64,000 nt of DNA from Paenibacillus soyae (GCF_024623455.1 NZ_JANIPJ010000002.1:124001-188000), one strand, 5' to 3'; counted from the first letter of the stretch, positions 52,520 through 62,765 are shown. Notes: generated from the sequence alone by a model not told the origin. Program-made: numbers and translations.

Positions 52520-53170
52520 TTAGCTTTGTTGAATCGTCACGGTTTCGATCAGTACCTGCTCCAGCGGTTTGCCGTCCTTGGACGGCGTCTTCGCGATCGC
52601 GCGGACCACGTCCATGCCTTCGGTCACCTTGCCGAAAATCGTGTAGTTCGGCTGGCGATCCAAGTTGGACGCTTCGGGACCTGTGCAAATAAAAAATTGA
52701 CTGCTGCCGGTATTCGGCGATCCCGTATTGAACATCGCGACGGCGCCTTCCTCATACCGGGCCTCCGCGTCGAGCTCGTCCGGTATGCGATAACCCGCAT
52801 TCCCGGTGCCGTTCCCTTTGGGATCGCCGGTCTGAATCATAAACGATTCGATAATGGAGTGAAAAGATAATCCATTATAGAACCCTTCCTCCGCGAGAAA
52901 CACGAAATTGTTGACCGTTACCGGCGTGTTCTTCGCGTCGAGCGCAATCGTGAACCGGCCTTTGCTGGTCGTCACGACCGCTTCGTAATGCTTGTCCAGA
53001 TCAATCGATAATTCCGGGGCTTTGTTCCAGCTTAAAGCCTTGCCCGCGGCGCCGGACGCACCGTCCGACACCGCTACGGAATCGCCGTTGCTGCCGCATC
53101 CTGCGAGCAACAGCGCGATCCCGATCAAACAAAGGCTATGAAACCATAAGGCCCTTCTGCGTATTGACAT
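52520..53170 (-). CDS. Lipoprotein peptidyl-prolyl isomerase (cyclophilin)
   Basis: A 216-aa exported cyclophilin. A signal peptide with a lipobox (ALLLAGCGSN, Cys about residue 25) anchors it to the outer face of the membrane. The cyclophilin domain (about 58-214) has FTIALDAKNTPVTVNNFVFLAEEGFYNGLSFHSII, FMIQTGDPKGNGTG, and SQFFICTGPEASNLDRQPNYTIFGKV. The loop is of the short bacterial PpiA/PpiB type. It probably folds secreted proteins. The ATG at 53170 (AGGTGG upstream) is preferred over TTG 53176. It lies just after the PBP gene. Confidence 0.93.
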   Translation of the reverse strand: MSIRRRALWFHSLCLIGIALLLAGCGSNGDSVAVSDGASGAAGKALSWNKAPELSIDLDKHYEAVVTTSKGRFTIALDAKNTPVTVNNFVFLAEEGFYNGLSFHSIIESFMIQTGDPKGNGTGNAGYRIPDELDAEARYEEGAVAMFNTGSPNTGSSQFFICTGPEASNLDRQPNYTIFGKVTEGMDVVRAIAKTPSKDGKPLEQVLIETVTIQQS

Positions 53171-53199
53171 GTCCAACCACCTATCTAGAACCCAGTCTG

Positions 53200-55701
53200 T
53201 TATTCGCCGCCGCTCTCAAGTCCGTTTAGAAAATCGCCTAGCGCATCATCGGCGGGAGGGGGCGTGGTAGCCCCAGCATCGCCGCCTCCAGCGCTTCCGT
53301 CACCCTGGCCGGCTCCCGGATCCGTCTCGTTCGGCGGCTCCGTCTCTGCCGGAGGCTCCGTCTGCCCGGTTCCGTCTTCGCCCTGACCGCCGCCATCCTC
53401 GCCCGGCTGCCCCTCTTGCCCGTCGCCGGGCTCCGTCGGCTCCGAATCCGTCGGCACGGGCTCCATCGGGATATCCGTCGGAAGCTCCACCTCTGGAATC
53501 GTGACGGTAAGCGTCTGCGTCGGCTCGCTGCGCTGCTCCGTCTTCGCGTCGTACGCGACGACGTAATAATCGTAGGTAACCCCCGGGAAAACGGACATAT
53601 CATCCACGTTGGTCGTTACCGCGTCTACGAAGTGAACGAAGTCGTTCGCCCCGCTCTCTTTGCGATAAACCTCATAGGTTAATCCAGAAGCTTCAAGAGG
53701 ATCCCAGCTTAGCTGCACCTTGACTTCCTCTTCCACGAACACGGCTTTGAAATTCGCGATCGTCGCCGGCGGTTTATCTTCCTTCGCTTCGGCGGGACGA
53801 TTGAAGCTTTCTTTCTCCACCCCTTTGAGGGCCGGACCCATTACCTTCGCGAACAAAGCGGCTGCGGATTGGCCGCCGCCTTTCTGAAGAACATGGTTCT
53901 TGTCTGTTTTATCGTATCCCATCCAGACCGCCGCTGTCCACTCCGCCGTATACCCGACGAACCAGGCGTCCTTGATCCCGTCGCCCTTATAACCGGGAAT
54001 GCCGTGCTGAGTCGTGCCCGTCTTGCCCGCTACCGGACGGTCGATCGCGGCCCGCGCGCCCGTGCCGCCTTTGGCTACGACCGACTGCATCATTTCGGTC
54101 AAATACCAGGCCGTTTCCGGTGACATGAGCTGCTTGGAGGCAGGTGCCTTGTATTCCCATTCGAAATTTTTGCCTGTAATGCGCGTAATCGTATGCGGAT
54201 CGACCGATTTGCCGTCGTTCGCCATGACGCTGTACGCCGTCGCCATCTGAAGCGGCGAAGCGCCTTTGGTCAGACCGCCAAGCGCCATCGCCAGGTTGCG
54301 GTCCTCGTCCTCCAGCTGAATGCCAAGCTTCTCCGCGAACGCGGTCGCGTTTTTGATGCCGACCTCGTTCAGCATCCATACCGCCGGCAAGTTGCGGGAT
54401 TGCTTGATCGCATCCGTCATCGATACCGGTACGGGACCCCATGCGTCGGACGGACAATAATTGTTGAAGCATTCCTTATCGTTCGTCAAGGTCGACCACG
54501 GGAAGTATTTGCCCGATTCAAGCGCCGGACCGTAGGAGACGATCGGCTTGATCGCGGAACCAGGTTGACGGAGCTTGTCGACGCGGTTCCAGCCTCTCAT
54601 CTCGTAATCGCGGCCGCCAGCTAGAGCTTTTATCTCCCCGTTGCGGTGGTCAATGATGACCATCGAGCTTTGGGCGATTTGGTCGTCCACGCTCTTCTCG
54701 AAGTTGTCGTCGTTCGCGTATTGCTCATCCACCGACTTCTGGGCCTGCTGGTCAAGCGTCGTATAGATTTGCAAGCCGCTGACGCGCAGCTCCGCCTCCG
54801 ACAAATTCGTTATTTCCATCGCTTCTTCCAGAGCAAAATCGACGAAGGCGTGATAGGAGCCCTCTTTCATTTGCTCTTGATTGGCAGGCGGCGTATAAAC
54901 GACGGCCTGCGCCTCCAGCTTCTCTTGCTCTGTTATATAACCATGTTTCTCCATCAGGCTTAGGACGACCGCCCTGCGGTTCATCGAAGCTTCCGGGTCG
55001 TTGATCGGATTGTAACGGTTAGGCGCCTTCGGCATCGCCGCCAGCGTCGCCGCTTGCCAGAGCTCCAAATCTTTAAGCTCCACACCGAAATAAAAATCAG
55101 CTGCCGCTTTCACGCCCGAAATGCCCTTGCCGAAGTAAATCCGGTTTAAGTACATGGTCAAAATTTCGTCCTTCGTCATTTGCTGCTCCAGCGCCACCGC
55201 GATCGACGCCTCCGTCGCTTTCCGGAAAAACGTTTTGTCCGCGGACAAAAACACGTTTTTGGCCAGCTGCTGAGTAATCGTGCTGCCGCCTTCGACGGCG
55301 CTGCGCGCGATGACGTCCTTGACGACCGCGCGTCCGATCGCCCAGAAATCGAGTCCCGAATGCTCATAGAAACGCTCGTCCTCGGTCGCCACGATCGCCT
55401 GTCTCATGATCTCGGGAATTTCGGAGAACTCGGCGACCTCCCGATGGTCAACAGCCGTGTAAAGCCGCGAGATTTCTTCTCCGTTCACATCATAGATGAT
55501 GGAAGCCTCGCCGAACTCCAGCTTGCTGCCATGCTCCTCCAGCAGCCTCTCGCCGTTCAGAATAATGAGCAAATAACCGATAATACCGCACACGATCCCG
55601 ATGACCGCCGTAAAAAACAATCCGTAAAACCAAGCCTTGCCCGAGATCCTTTTCTTTTTTTTCCTCGGACTTGCCGACTTTCTTTTTGCTCTCTCAGCCA
55701 T
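53200..55701 (-). CDS. Class A penicillin-binding protein (PBP1A type) with an FN3 domain
   Basis: An 833-aa bifunctional cell-wall synthase. A Lys/Arg-rich tail and one transmembrane segment (about 28-50) precede the GT51 glycosyltransferase (EDERFYEHSGLDFWAIGRA, GGSTITQQLAKN). The transpeptidase has S-A-I-K in QPGSAIKPIVSYGP, S-R-N in KQSRNLPAVW and KTGTTQHG. A fibronectin type III domain (about 655-745) and an acidic Gly/Glu/Pro-rich tail follow. GGAGGG precedes the ATG at 55701. It is shorter than, but organised like, Bacillus PonA. Confidence 0.93.
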   Translation of the reverse strand: MAERAKRKSASPRKKKKRISGKAWFYGLFFTAVIGIVCGIIGYLLIILNGERLLEEHGSKLEFGEASIIYDVNGEEISRLYTAVDHREVAEFSEIPEIMRQAIVATEDERFYEHSGLDFWAIGRAVVKDVIARSAVEGGSTITQQLAKNVFLSADKTFFRKATEASIAVALEQQMTKDEILTMYLNRIYFGKGISGVKAAADFYFGVELKDLELWQAATLAAMPKAPNRYNPINDPEASMNRRAVVLSLMEKHGYITEQEKLEAQAVVYTPPANQEQMKEGSYHAFVDFALEEAMEITNLSEAELRVSGLQIYTTLDQQAQKSVDEQYANDDNFEKSVDDQIAQSSMVIIDHRNGEIKALAGGRDYEMRGWNRVDKLRQPGSAIKPIVSYGPALESGKYFPWSTLTNDKECFNNYCPSDAWGPVPVSMTDAIKQSRNLPAVWMLNEVGIKNATAFAEKLGIQLEDEDRNLAMALGGLTKGASPLQMATAYSVMANDGKSVDPHTITRITGKNFEWEYKAPASKQLMSPETAWYLTEMMQSVVAKGGTGARAAIDRPVAGKTGTTQHGIPGYKGDGIKDAWFVGYTAEWTAAVWMGYDKTDKNHVLQKGGGQSAAALFAKVMGPALKGVEKESFNRPAEAKEDKPPATIANFKAVFVEEEVKVQLSWDPLEASGLTYEVYRKESGANDFVHFVDAVTTNVDDMSVFPGVTYDYYVVAYDAKTEQRSEPTQTLTVTIPEVELPTDIPMEPVPTDSEPTEPGDGQEGQPGEDGGGQGEDGTGQTEPPAETEPPNETDPGAGQGDGSAGGGDAGATTPPPADDALGDFLNGLESGGE

Positions 55702-55753
55702 GATGACTCCCTCCTGCTCTTCCATCCTCGTTTATCATTCACCCGCGAAACGG

Positions 55754-55784
55754 CAAGGGCAACCCGGCTCGAGCGGGTTGCCCT
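55754..55784 (-). terminator. Hairpin terminator downstream of hfq
   Basis: AAGGGCAACCCG pairs perfectly with CGGGTTGCCCTT around a 6-nt loop, between hfq and the PBP gene. It lacks a long T-tract. Confidence 0.6.
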
Positions 55785-55845
55785 TGACTGCCGCTATCTA
55801 GTTAAACGATACCCGTTATAAGAAAGTTTCACGCAAAGCGCGAGA

Positions 55846-56091
55846 CTAGCCTTCAGTCTGGTTCTGGTCCTGCTGCATTAACGACACGTTGCGCTGCGGA
55901 ACGAAGGTGGAGATGGCATGCTTGTACACCATCTGCTGACGGCCTTCGCTGTCAATGATGATCGTAAAGTTGTCGAAGGCTTTAATAACGCCCCGGATCT
56001 GAAAGCCGTTCATCAGAAACACGGTTACCGGAATGTTATCCTTGCGCAATTGGTTCAGGAACGTATCTTGAATATTGATTGTTTTGTTCAT
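55846..56091 (-). CDS. hfq: RNA-binding protein Hfq
   Basis: An 81-aa Sm-like hexameric protein. Sm1 reads [42 protein letters not shown], with the proximal-face QDTFLNQ and the conserved GFQIRG. Sm2 ends in YKHAISTF, the family Y-K-H signature. It binds small RNAs and A-rich RNA. Its start overlaps the end of miaA by 4 nt, in the conserved miaA-hfq order. Confidence 0.97.
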   Translation of the reverse strand: MNKTINIQDTFLNQLRKDNIPVTVFLMNGFQIRGVIKAFDNFTIIIDSEGRQQMVYKHAISTFVPQRNVSLMQQDQNQTEG

Positions 56092-57122
56092 TGGCCGCTA
56101 CCCCCGTCTAAAAAAGATTGATTAGAAGTATATTCAAGATGATCTTGAAACTTTCCTGCTAGTATACCATGAATCGCCTGCATTTTGTTGCGAAAATTTT
56201 CCCCTGCGTCGATCCACTGGATGTCCTGCATGTGCCGGAACCACGATAATTGCCGCTTCGCGAAATGCCGCGTATCCCGCTTGAGCAGCTCGACGGCCGC
56301 TTCGTAGCTGCATTCTCCGCGCAGATAACGCGCGATTTCCTTGTAGCCGAGCGCTTGCATCGGCACCGCGTTCGGGGGCAGATCACGCTCGAGCAGCTGC
56401 CGGACCTCCTCGACAAGACCTTCCTGTAGCATATCGTCTATCCGCAGCTCGATGCGCCGGTACAGCTCCGCCCGATCCATCGTCAGTCCGATGATGACGA
56501 GCTCGTAGGGCGATACCTTGCGCTGCCCTTCCTGCTGCTCGGAGAACGTCTGCCCCGTCGTATGATATACCTCCAGTGCCCGGATGACGCGCCGGATATC
56601 GTTCGCGTGGAGCCGCTGAGCCGCCCTCGGGTCAATCTCCGCGAGCTTGGCATGCAAAGCTTCCGGCCCGTGTGCTTCGGCGAACGCTTCCTGTTCGGCG
56701 CGGAAAGCTTCGTCCGAGCCCCGGTCCGCGAATTGATAATTATAGCATAACGATTCTATGTACAGCCCCGTTCCTCCTACGACGAACGGAAGCTTCCCCC
56801 TGCCGGCGATTTCTTGTATCGCCCGGCCCGCTTCGGCTTGGAAATCGGCAGCCGAATACGCCTCTTCGGGGTCCCGGATGTCGATGAGGTGATGGGGAAC
56901 GCCTTCTCGTTCATCTTCCTTGATCTTGGCCGTCCCTATGTCCATTCCCCGGTATACCTGCATGGAGTCGCCCGAGATAATCTCGGCGTTCCAAGCTTTG
57001 GCGATGCTCACGCTGAGCGCGGTTTTCCCCGCCGCCGTCGGCCCGACGAGCACCAGCAATGGCTGCTTCGGCCGCTCGCCTTCCGCCGGCAGCCGCGTGC
57101 CGCCGCCTTCAAGCTCTATCAA
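56088..57122 (-). CDS. miaA: tRNA dimethylallyltransferase
   Basis: A 344-aa enzyme that adds dimethylallyl to A37 of tRNAs reading UNN codons. P-loop [13 protein letters not shown], the substrate motif [20 protein letters not shown], the [11 protein letters not shown] loop, [12 protein letters not shown], and the C-terminal [14 protein letters not shown] and [17 protein letters not shown]. The length is slightly above the Bacillus norm because of a short N-terminal extension. The start at 57122 overlaps the methyltransferase gene by 14 nt; a start nearer the P-loop (QPLLVLVGP) is possible. Confidence 0.96.
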   Translation of the reverse strand: MIELEGGGTRLPAEGERPKQPLLVLVGPTAAGKTALSVSIAKAWNAEIISGDSMQVYRGMDIGTAKIKEDEREGVPHHLIDIRDPEEAYSAADFQAEAGRAIQEIAGRGKLPFVVGGTGLYIESLCYNYQFADRGSDEAFRAEQEAFAEAHGPEALHAKLAEIDPRAAQRLHANDIRRVIRALEVYHTTGQTFSEQQEGQRKVSPYELVIIGLTMDRAELYRRIELRIDDMLQEGLVEEVRQLLERDLPPNAVPMQALGYKEIARYLRGECSYEAAVELLKRDTRHFAKRQLSWFRHMQDIQWIDAGENFRNKMQAIHGILAGKFQDHLEYTSNQSFLDGGSGQ

Positions 57123-57894
57123 TGTCGATCACTCCATACGCAATTTTCGATGTATTGAAACGGCTTCTCTCGAAGCCAAGTCTTTGGAATTCGCCGCTTT
57201 TCCCGTTCTCCTTCATGACGACCGCCTTCCTCGCCACGCGCTTCGCCTGCTCGACCACTTCGGCCGTTAAAGCGTCCATATTGGCAAGCGTTCGGAACGC
57301 GCCGATCGCCGCCGATTCCAGAATCGGCTGCCGGAACATCGGATCGAAGTAAACGATATCCGCGCTGTCATCGGGCTGCGCCGCCAAATATTCCGCGTGA
57401 TTCTCGTTCAGCAGCCGGATGCGCCGCATGGCGGCGTCGACGTCGGGAAGCCCCGATTCGTACGCGGCTAATCCTTCCCTCACGAGAGCGCACAGCACGG
57501 GCTCGCTCTCCAGAGCCGTAACCTTGCCGGCCTCTCCGACGCCATAGGAGAAAACAAGCGAATCCGCGGCCATTCCGGCGGTGCAGTCGATTACGCTGTC
57601 GCCGGGCCGGCAGTGGGAGACGGCAAGCAGCGGGTCGCTTTCTCCCTTGCGCAGTCTCTTCACCCGGATGAACGCCATGCTCGGATGGAAATAGAGCGGC
57701 GATTCATCCGGATGCTCGTAGAATCTCGTCTCCGAATCCGTGACGATAATAACGCGGCTGTCCCCGCTTGCTTCCAGCAGCTTTCGGACGGACAGCCCCC
57801 TTCTCGGCACGACCGCGGCGCCCAGCTCCGCGCCGAGGCGGCGGGCTTGCTCCCATGACTTGTCGGATTTGCCCGGGGCCGTCGTAATGATCAT
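57109..57894 (-). CDS. Class I SAM-dependent methyltransferase, RsmJ-like
   Basis: A 261-aa protein. The SAM motif is SVIDCTAGMAADSLVFSYGVG, the acidic motif II is VTALESEPVL, and the motif IV region is DIVYFDPMFRQP; the D-P-M-F tetrapeptide is typical of RsmJ, which methylates G1516 of 16S rRNA in gammaproteobacteria. The target in this organism is inferred. The ATG at 57894 overlaps the mutL stop (ATGA), and its 3' end overlaps miaA, so it is part of the mutSL-miaA-hfq operon. Confidence 0.8.
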   Translation of the reverse strand: MIITTAPGKSDKSWEQARRLGAELGAAVVPRRGLSVRKLLEASGDSRVIIVTDSETRFYEHPDESPLYFHPSMAFIRVKRLRKGESDPLLAVSHCRPGDSVIDCTAGMAADSLVFSYGVGEAGKVTALESEPVLCALVREGLAAYESGLPDVDAAMRRIRLLNENHAEYLAAQPDDSADIVYFDPMFRQPILESAAIGAFRTLANMDALTAEVVEQAKRVARKAVVMKENGKSGEFQRLGFERSRFNTSKIAYGVIDIDRA

Positions 57895-60053
57895 GACATC
57901 ACCCGCTTGAACATTTTCTCGAGCTGATAAGTGGATAAGTGAACGATGATCGGCCTGCCGTGCGGACACGTGTACGGCTGCGAGCAAGCGGACAGCCTTC
58001 CGAGCAGAGCGTCGCCTTCCTCGCGCGTCATCCGGTTGTTCGCTTTGATCGAAGCTTTGCATGCGCACATGATGGCCGCCTTCTCTCTCAGCTTCGTAAT
58101 ATCTATCGATTTGCGCTCCGAGATCAGCAGCTCCGCCATCTCCTCGATCAGCGCCTGCTCCTCGCCCTTCGGCATCCATTCCGGATAAGCGCGGACGAGG
58201 AACGTCTGTGCGCCGAACGGCTCGATCTCGACGCCGGCTTCGGTAAGCAGCGGCAGCAGTTCCTTCAGCTGCGCGGCTTCGCCCGGCGTGAACTCGAGCG
58301 TCAAGGGCACGAGCAGGCCTTGGCTTGCAGCAACAGGATTCCCAAATTTATGAAGAAAATATTCATAATTGATTCGCTCGTGCGCCGCGTGCTGGTCGAT
58401 CAAATAGAGCCCGTCGTCCGCTTGCGCCACAATATACGTGCCATGATGCTGCCCAATCCAATGCAGCTCGGGAAAATCGTTCATCCGGCCGCTCGTTTCG
58501 GCCGCCGGAGAGGACATTTCGGCCCGCTCTGCCGGTTGCCCCGCAGCCTCTTCATTAGGCAAGTGCTTCCCTTGCGCAGGGATATCGGCTTCCGCGGCGG
58601 CTGGGAAAGCGGGCTCGTCGCGATCAGGCAGGGTGGTAGCAGCTCCCTCCTGCCAAGGGGCTCGCTTGGCCGGCTCCGATGCTGGCAAAGGCGCGGCTGT
58701 CTCGCGGACGGTCCAATCCGGCTGGGCCGCCGCGCGCTCTCCGAAGCTGCTCGAAGGGGCATACAGCCTCTCCGCGGCGTTTCTCGGCACGTATTCCCTA
58801 TTCGTCTGGTTCGCGAGCGGCCGCGAGGACGAAGGCGAGGACGAAGGCGAGGACGAAGGCGACACGGAACCACCTGGAGACCATGCCGGCTTGTATGACG
58901 GGCTGGCTGCCCCCGATAGCCTCGGTTCGGCCGCGCTCGCGGCTTCGCCGAACCCGGAAGGCTCGCGCTTGTCGCGGTCCGCGATATGGAAGGAAATCGC
59001 GTCCTGAACATATTGCGGGCCGGAGCGCTCGCTCCTTCCCCCGGTGCTCGCGCCGGGTATATACCGCTGGGCCGTCAGCGTCGCCTTCACCGCCCGCTCG
59101 ATCAAGACGCGGAGCTCCGCTTCTTTGCTGAAGCGCACCTCCATCTTCGAAGGATGCACGTTGACGTCCAGCAGCCCCGGATGCATGCCCAGCTCCAGTA
59201 TAGTGAGCGGGAACCGGTTGATCGGAAGCAGCGTGTGGTACGCCTGCAGAAGAGCCTGGTTGACGGCATGGCTGCGGATGTACCGTCCGTTCACGACGAC
59301 GGTAATGCCATTCCGGTTCGCCCGGGTCAGCTCGGGCTTCGACGTGTAGCCTGTCAGCTCGTAATCGGAATCGGAGTCCGTGAACGCCAGCATGGCTTTC
59401 GCCGCGCTCGTGCCGTATACGGCCGCGATCACTTGAAGCCTGTCGCCCGTTCCCATCGTCCTCAGCAGCGTGCTTCCGTTATGCTTGAGCGTGAAGGCGA
59501 TGCCGGGATGCGCCAGCGCCAGGCGGTTTATATAATCCGAGATATGGCCGAGCTCCGTCTGTATCGATTTCATGTATTTCAAGCGGGCGGGGGTGTTATA
59601 AAATAAATCCCTTACGCTCATATCCGTGCCCTGCGGCGCATTCGCCGGCTCGTCGGCGGTAATATGGCCACCCTCGATGACCAGCCTGCGGGCCAAGCCG
59701 CCGTTCGAATCGGCGGAGACGCAAGTCAATCGGGAGACAGCCGCGATACTCGGCAGCGCTTCTCCGCGGAAGCCGAGGCTGGCGATCCGGAACAAGTCGC
59801 TGCTCGTCGATATTTTGCTGGTGGCATGGCGCTGGAACGCGGTTTGCATGTCCGACGCCTCGATGCCGCCGCCGTTATCCGTCACGCGGATCAGGCTTAG
59901 ACCGCCCTCCTCGATCGTCACGTCGATCGTCGTGCTGCCGGCGTCGACGGCATTCTCGACCAGCTCCTTGACGACGGACGACGGCCGTTCGACCACTTCG
60001 CCGGCCGCGATCTGGTTCGCCAGCTGCTCGTCCAGCACTTTTATTTTCGACAT
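57891..60053 (-). CDS. mutL: DNA mismatch repair protein MutL
   Basis: A 720-aa protein. The N-terminal GHKL ATPase has ELVENAVDAGST, DNGGGI and TSKISTSSDLFRIASLGFRGEALPSI. A long variable linker (about 340-510) follows, with a Ser/Pro repeat. The C-terminal endonuclease domain has DQHAAHERINYE (D-Q-H-A-x2-E-x4-E), ACKASIKAN and CPHGRPIIVH, which build the metal-dependent nicking site of MutL in organisms lacking MutH. The ATG at 60053 (AGGAGTGC upstream) is preferred over the longer frame. Confidence 0.96.
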   Translation of the reverse strand: MSKIKVLDEQLANQIAAGEVVERPSSVVKELVENAVDAGSTTIDVTIEEGGLSLIRVTDNGGGIEASDMQTAFQRHATSKISTSSDLFRIASLGFRGEALPSIAAVSRLTCVSADSNGGLARRLVIEGGHITADEPANAPQGTDMSVRDLFYNTPARLKYMKSIQTELGHISDYINRLALAHPGIAFTLKHNGSTLLRTMGTGDRLQVIAAVYGTSAAKAMLAFTDSDSDYELTGYTSKPELTRANRNGITVVVNGRYIRSHAVNQALLQAYHTLLPINRFPLTILELGMHPGLLDVNVHPSKMEVRFSKEAELRVLIERAVKATLTAQRYIPGASTGGRSERSGPQYVQDAISFHIADRDKREPSGFGEAASAAEPRLSGAASPSYKPAWSPGGSVSPSSSPSSSPSSSRPLANQTNREYVPRNAAERLYAPSSSFGERAAAQPDWTVRETAAPLPASEPAKRAPWQEGAATTLPDRDEPAFPAAAEADIPAQGKHLPNEEAAGQPAERAEMSSPAAETSGRMNDFPELHWIGQHHGTYIVAQADDGLYLIDQHAAHERINYEYFLHKFGNPVAASQGLLVPLTLEFTPGEAAQLKELLPLLTEAGVEIEPFGAQTFLVRAYPEWMPKGEEQALIEEMAELLISERKSIDITKLREKAAIMCACKASIKANNRMTREEGDALLGRLSACSQPYTCPHGRPIIVHLSTYQLEKMFKRVMS
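58825..58860. repeat. 12-bp tandem repeat in the mutL linker
   Basis: Three exact tandem copies of GAGGACGAAGGC on the plus strand, with a partial copy at the left edge. On the coding strand it reads as a Ser/Ser/Pro/Ser repeat in the disordered linker. The unit is a multiple of 3, so copy-number change would keep the frame. Confidence 0.9.
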
Positions 60054-60089
60054 GGCCAAGCACTCCTCTCGCTTTTTGAACAACCTCTT

Positions 60090-62765
60090 CTAATCTCGCA
60101 GCTTCGCCTTCTGATCATTCAGCCACTGCATCGCCATCATCGGCGTCATATTGAACAAATCCAGCTTGCGCAGCTCCTCGGCCAAGTGCTCCGCCTTCGG
60201 CGAAGCTTTCTTCGCCTTCTGCGGTTCGGCCGAGGCCGCCGCGGATTCCTCGAACATCGACAGCTGGACGACGGAATAGCCGGGTGCAGGAGCCTCCGCG
60301 ACATGGGGCTCCGGCCTTTCCGGAATCGCGGCGGCAGCTAAGCGGTCGGGACGCGGGAGCTGCGCCGGTTGATTCGACGCCGCCTGATCCGCATCGTCAA
60401 GCAAAGCGTAGGCGCGCCCTATGATCGTTTGCGGCAAGCCGGCAAGCTGCGCGCAATAGATGCCGTAGCTGGTGCTGGCCGCTCCCGACACCAGCTTGCG
60501 AAGGAACGTCACGTCGCTGCCGCTCTCTTCGACCGCCATGCGCGCGTTCGATAGCGAAGGCAGCGTGTCCTCGAGATGGGCAAGCTCGTGGAAATGCGTC
60601 GAGACAAGCGCTTTGCAGCCGATATGATCATGCACGTATTCGATGACGGCCTGCGCGATGGCCATGCCTTCGCCCGTCGACGTGCCGCGGCCCAGCTCGT
60701 CGATGATCACGAGGCTGCTTGCCGTCGCCTTCTCGGTCATGATCTGGATGTCCTTCATCTCCACCATGAACGTGCTTTGGCCGCCGATCAGGTCATCCGC
60801 CGCGCCGATGCGCGTGAAGATGCGGTCGATAAGCGGAATGACCGCGGATTTGGCCGGGACGAAGCAGCCGATCTGCGCCATGACCGAGATGAGGGCCGCC
60901 TGACGCATATACGTGCTTTTGCCGGCCATGTTAGGTCCCGTAATAAGAAGGATACGCTGTTCCTTTTCGTTCAACCGGGTATCGTTGGCGATGAACGGCG
61001 CGCCATCCATCATCGCTTCCACGACGGGATGACGGCCTTCCTCCACTTGGAGTCCGAACCCTTCCGTCATCGTCGGGCGAACATACCGCCTCTCCGCGCT
61101 CACCGTCGCGAGAGACTGATAAGCGTCCAGCTCCGCGATAATCGCGGCGGCTCGCTGCAAGCGGTGCAAGTGAAGCGCCAGCTGATCCCGCAGCTCGATG
61201 AATCTTGCGTATTCCAGATCGACCATCTTGTCCTCAGCTTCGAGAATGAGGCGTTCCTTCTCCTTCAGCTCCGGCGTGACGAACCGCTCCGCGTTCGCGA
61301 GCGTCTGCTTCCGCTCGTAACGGCCTTCGGGGAGCATCGACAGATTCGCCTTGGACACTTCGAGATAGTAGCCGAATACCTTGTTGAAGCCGATCTTCAG
61401 CGACTTGATGCCGGTCGCGTCGCGTTCGGCGCGCTCCAGCTCGGCGAGCCACTTCTTGCCGTTCGTGCTCGCTTCCCGCAGCTGATCCAGATAGTCGTCA
61501 TAGCCGCCTCGTATGAGGCCGCCCTCCCGAATGGACACCGGAGGCTCGTCCACGATGACCGTCTCGATCAAATCCGCGAGGTCCGAGCAATCGTCGCAGC
61601 CTTCTACCAGCTCCATCAGCACCTTGGAGCCCGAAGCGCGGCAGAGCTCGGCAAGCGCCGGGATGCGGCGAAGCGAGGTCTTCAGCGCGTTAAGATCGCG
61701 GCCGTTCGCGTTGCCGTACGCGACTCGGCCGACGAGCCGCTCGAGATCGTAGATCGGCGACAGCTCGGCACGGAAATCCTCGCGCAGGATAAGATCCCGG
61801 TACAGCGTCTCCACGGCGTCGAGCCTGCGGTCGATGGCGCTCTTGCTGAGCAGCGGTTTGTCGATCCAGCGGCGCAGCAGCCTCGCCCCCATCGACGTGC
61901 CCGTGCGGTCGAGCAGCCAGAGGAGCGAGCCTTTCTTGCTGCGGTCCCGGACCGTCTCGGTCAGCTCGAGATTCCGGCGCGTGTAATGGTCGAGAATCAT
62001 GAATTGATTCGGCTCGTAGGCCGTTATGACGCGTACATGGCCGAGCGAACGCTTCTGGGTCTCCTCCAGGTAGCCCGTCAGCTGTCCCACGGCCCGCAGT
62101 CTCGCGGCGGATAGAGCGGCTAGCTGCTCCTCGCCGAACTGCTCCGCGAGCTTGCCGGCCGCGATCGGCTCGCGCGCCGTCAGCGGCACCGGCCGGCTCC
62201 AGCCGGCGGAAGCCGCCAGCTTGTCCAGAAGCGCCGCGTCGCCGACAACCTCGGACGGCATGTAGACGTTCAATTCGTCGGTCAGCCCTTCCAGCGTATC
62301 AAGGAACGACGTCACGTACAGCTCGCCCGTCGACAAGTCGCACGCCGCGATGCCGAGCATTCCGCCGGCGGCCGCGACCGAGGCGATAAAGTTGTTCGAT
62401 TTGCTCTCCAGCGACTTGGATTCCATAACGGTGCCCGGCGTAACGATGCGGACGATTTCCCTTCGGACGACGCCTTTGGCGGCGGCGGGGTCCTCGACCT
62501 GCTCGCAGATCGCCACCTTGTAGCCCTTCTCGATGAGCCGGTTGATGTAACCTTCCGCGGAGTGGTACGGAACGCCGCACATCGGGATTTTGGCCTCGCC
62601 CCCGCCTTCCCGGCCCGTTAACGTGATCTCGAGCTCTCTCGCCGCGTTGATCGCGTCGTCGAAAAACATTTCATAGAAATCCCCAAGCCGAAAAAAAAGA
62701 AAAGCGTCCTTCGCTTCTTCCTTAACGGACAAATATTGTTGGATCATCGGCGTGTATCCGGCCAT
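60090..62765 (-). CDS. mutS: DNA mismatch repair protein MutS
   Basis: An 891-aa mismatch sensor. The mismatch-binding F-x-E lies in FFRLGDFYEMFFDDA (domain I), the lever and clamp domains run about 270-560, and the ATPase has Walker A LLITGPNMAGKSTYMRQ, Walker B SLVIIDELGRGTST, and STHFHELAHLE. A C-terminal Ala/Pro-rich tail ends in a beta-clamp/tetramerisation-type helix (EELRKLDLFNMTPMMAMQWLNDQK). The ATG at 62765 is chosen (GGGGGAACG upstream). It lies 36 bp ahead of mutL. Confidence 0.97.
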   Translation of the reverse strand: MAGYTPMIQQYLSVKEEAKDAFLFFRLGDFYEMFFDDAINAARELEITLTGREGGGEAKIPMCGVPYHSAEGYINRLIEKGYKVAICEQVEDPAAAKGVVRREIVRIVTPGTVMESKSLESKSNNFIASVAAAGGMLGIAACDLSTGELYVTSFLDTLEGLTDELNVYMPSEVVGDAALLDKLAASAGWSRPVPLTAREPIAAGKLAEQFGEEQLAALSAARLRAVGQLTGYLEETQKRSLGHVRVITAYEPNQFMILDHYTRRNLELTETVRDRSKKGSLLWLLDRTGTSMGARLLRRWIDKPLLSKSAIDRRLDAVETLYRDLILREDFRAELSPIYDLERLVGRVAYGNANGRDLNALKTSLRRIPALAELCRASGSKVLMELVEGCDDCSDLADLIETVIVDEPPVSIREGGLIRGGYDDYLDQLREASTNGKKWLAELERAERDATGIKSLKIGFNKVFGYYLEVSKANLSMLPEGRYERKQTLANAERFVTPELKEKERLILEAEDKMVDLEYARFIELRDQLALHLHRLQRAAAIIAELDAYQSLATVSAERRYVRPTMTEGFGLQVEEGRHPVVEAMMDGAPFIANDTRLNEKEQRILLITGPNMAGKSTYMRQAALISVMAQIGCFVPAKSAVIPLIDRIFTRIGAADDLIGGQSTFMVEMKDIQIMTEKATASSLVIIDELGRGTSTGEGMAIAQAVIEYVHDHIGCKALVSTHFHELAHLEDTLPSLSNARMAVEESGSDVTFLRKLVSGAASTSYGIYCAQLAGLPQTIIGRAYALLDDADQAASNQPAQLPRPDRLAAAAIPERPEPHVAEAPAPGYSVVQLSMFEESAAASAEPQKAKKASPKAEHLAEELRKLDLFNMTPMMAMQWLNDQKAKLRD

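Noticed and set aside
53238..53603. Arg-rich minus-strand frame within the PBP gene
   Set aside because: An out-of-frame reading of the Gly/Glu/Pro-rich C-terminal tail.
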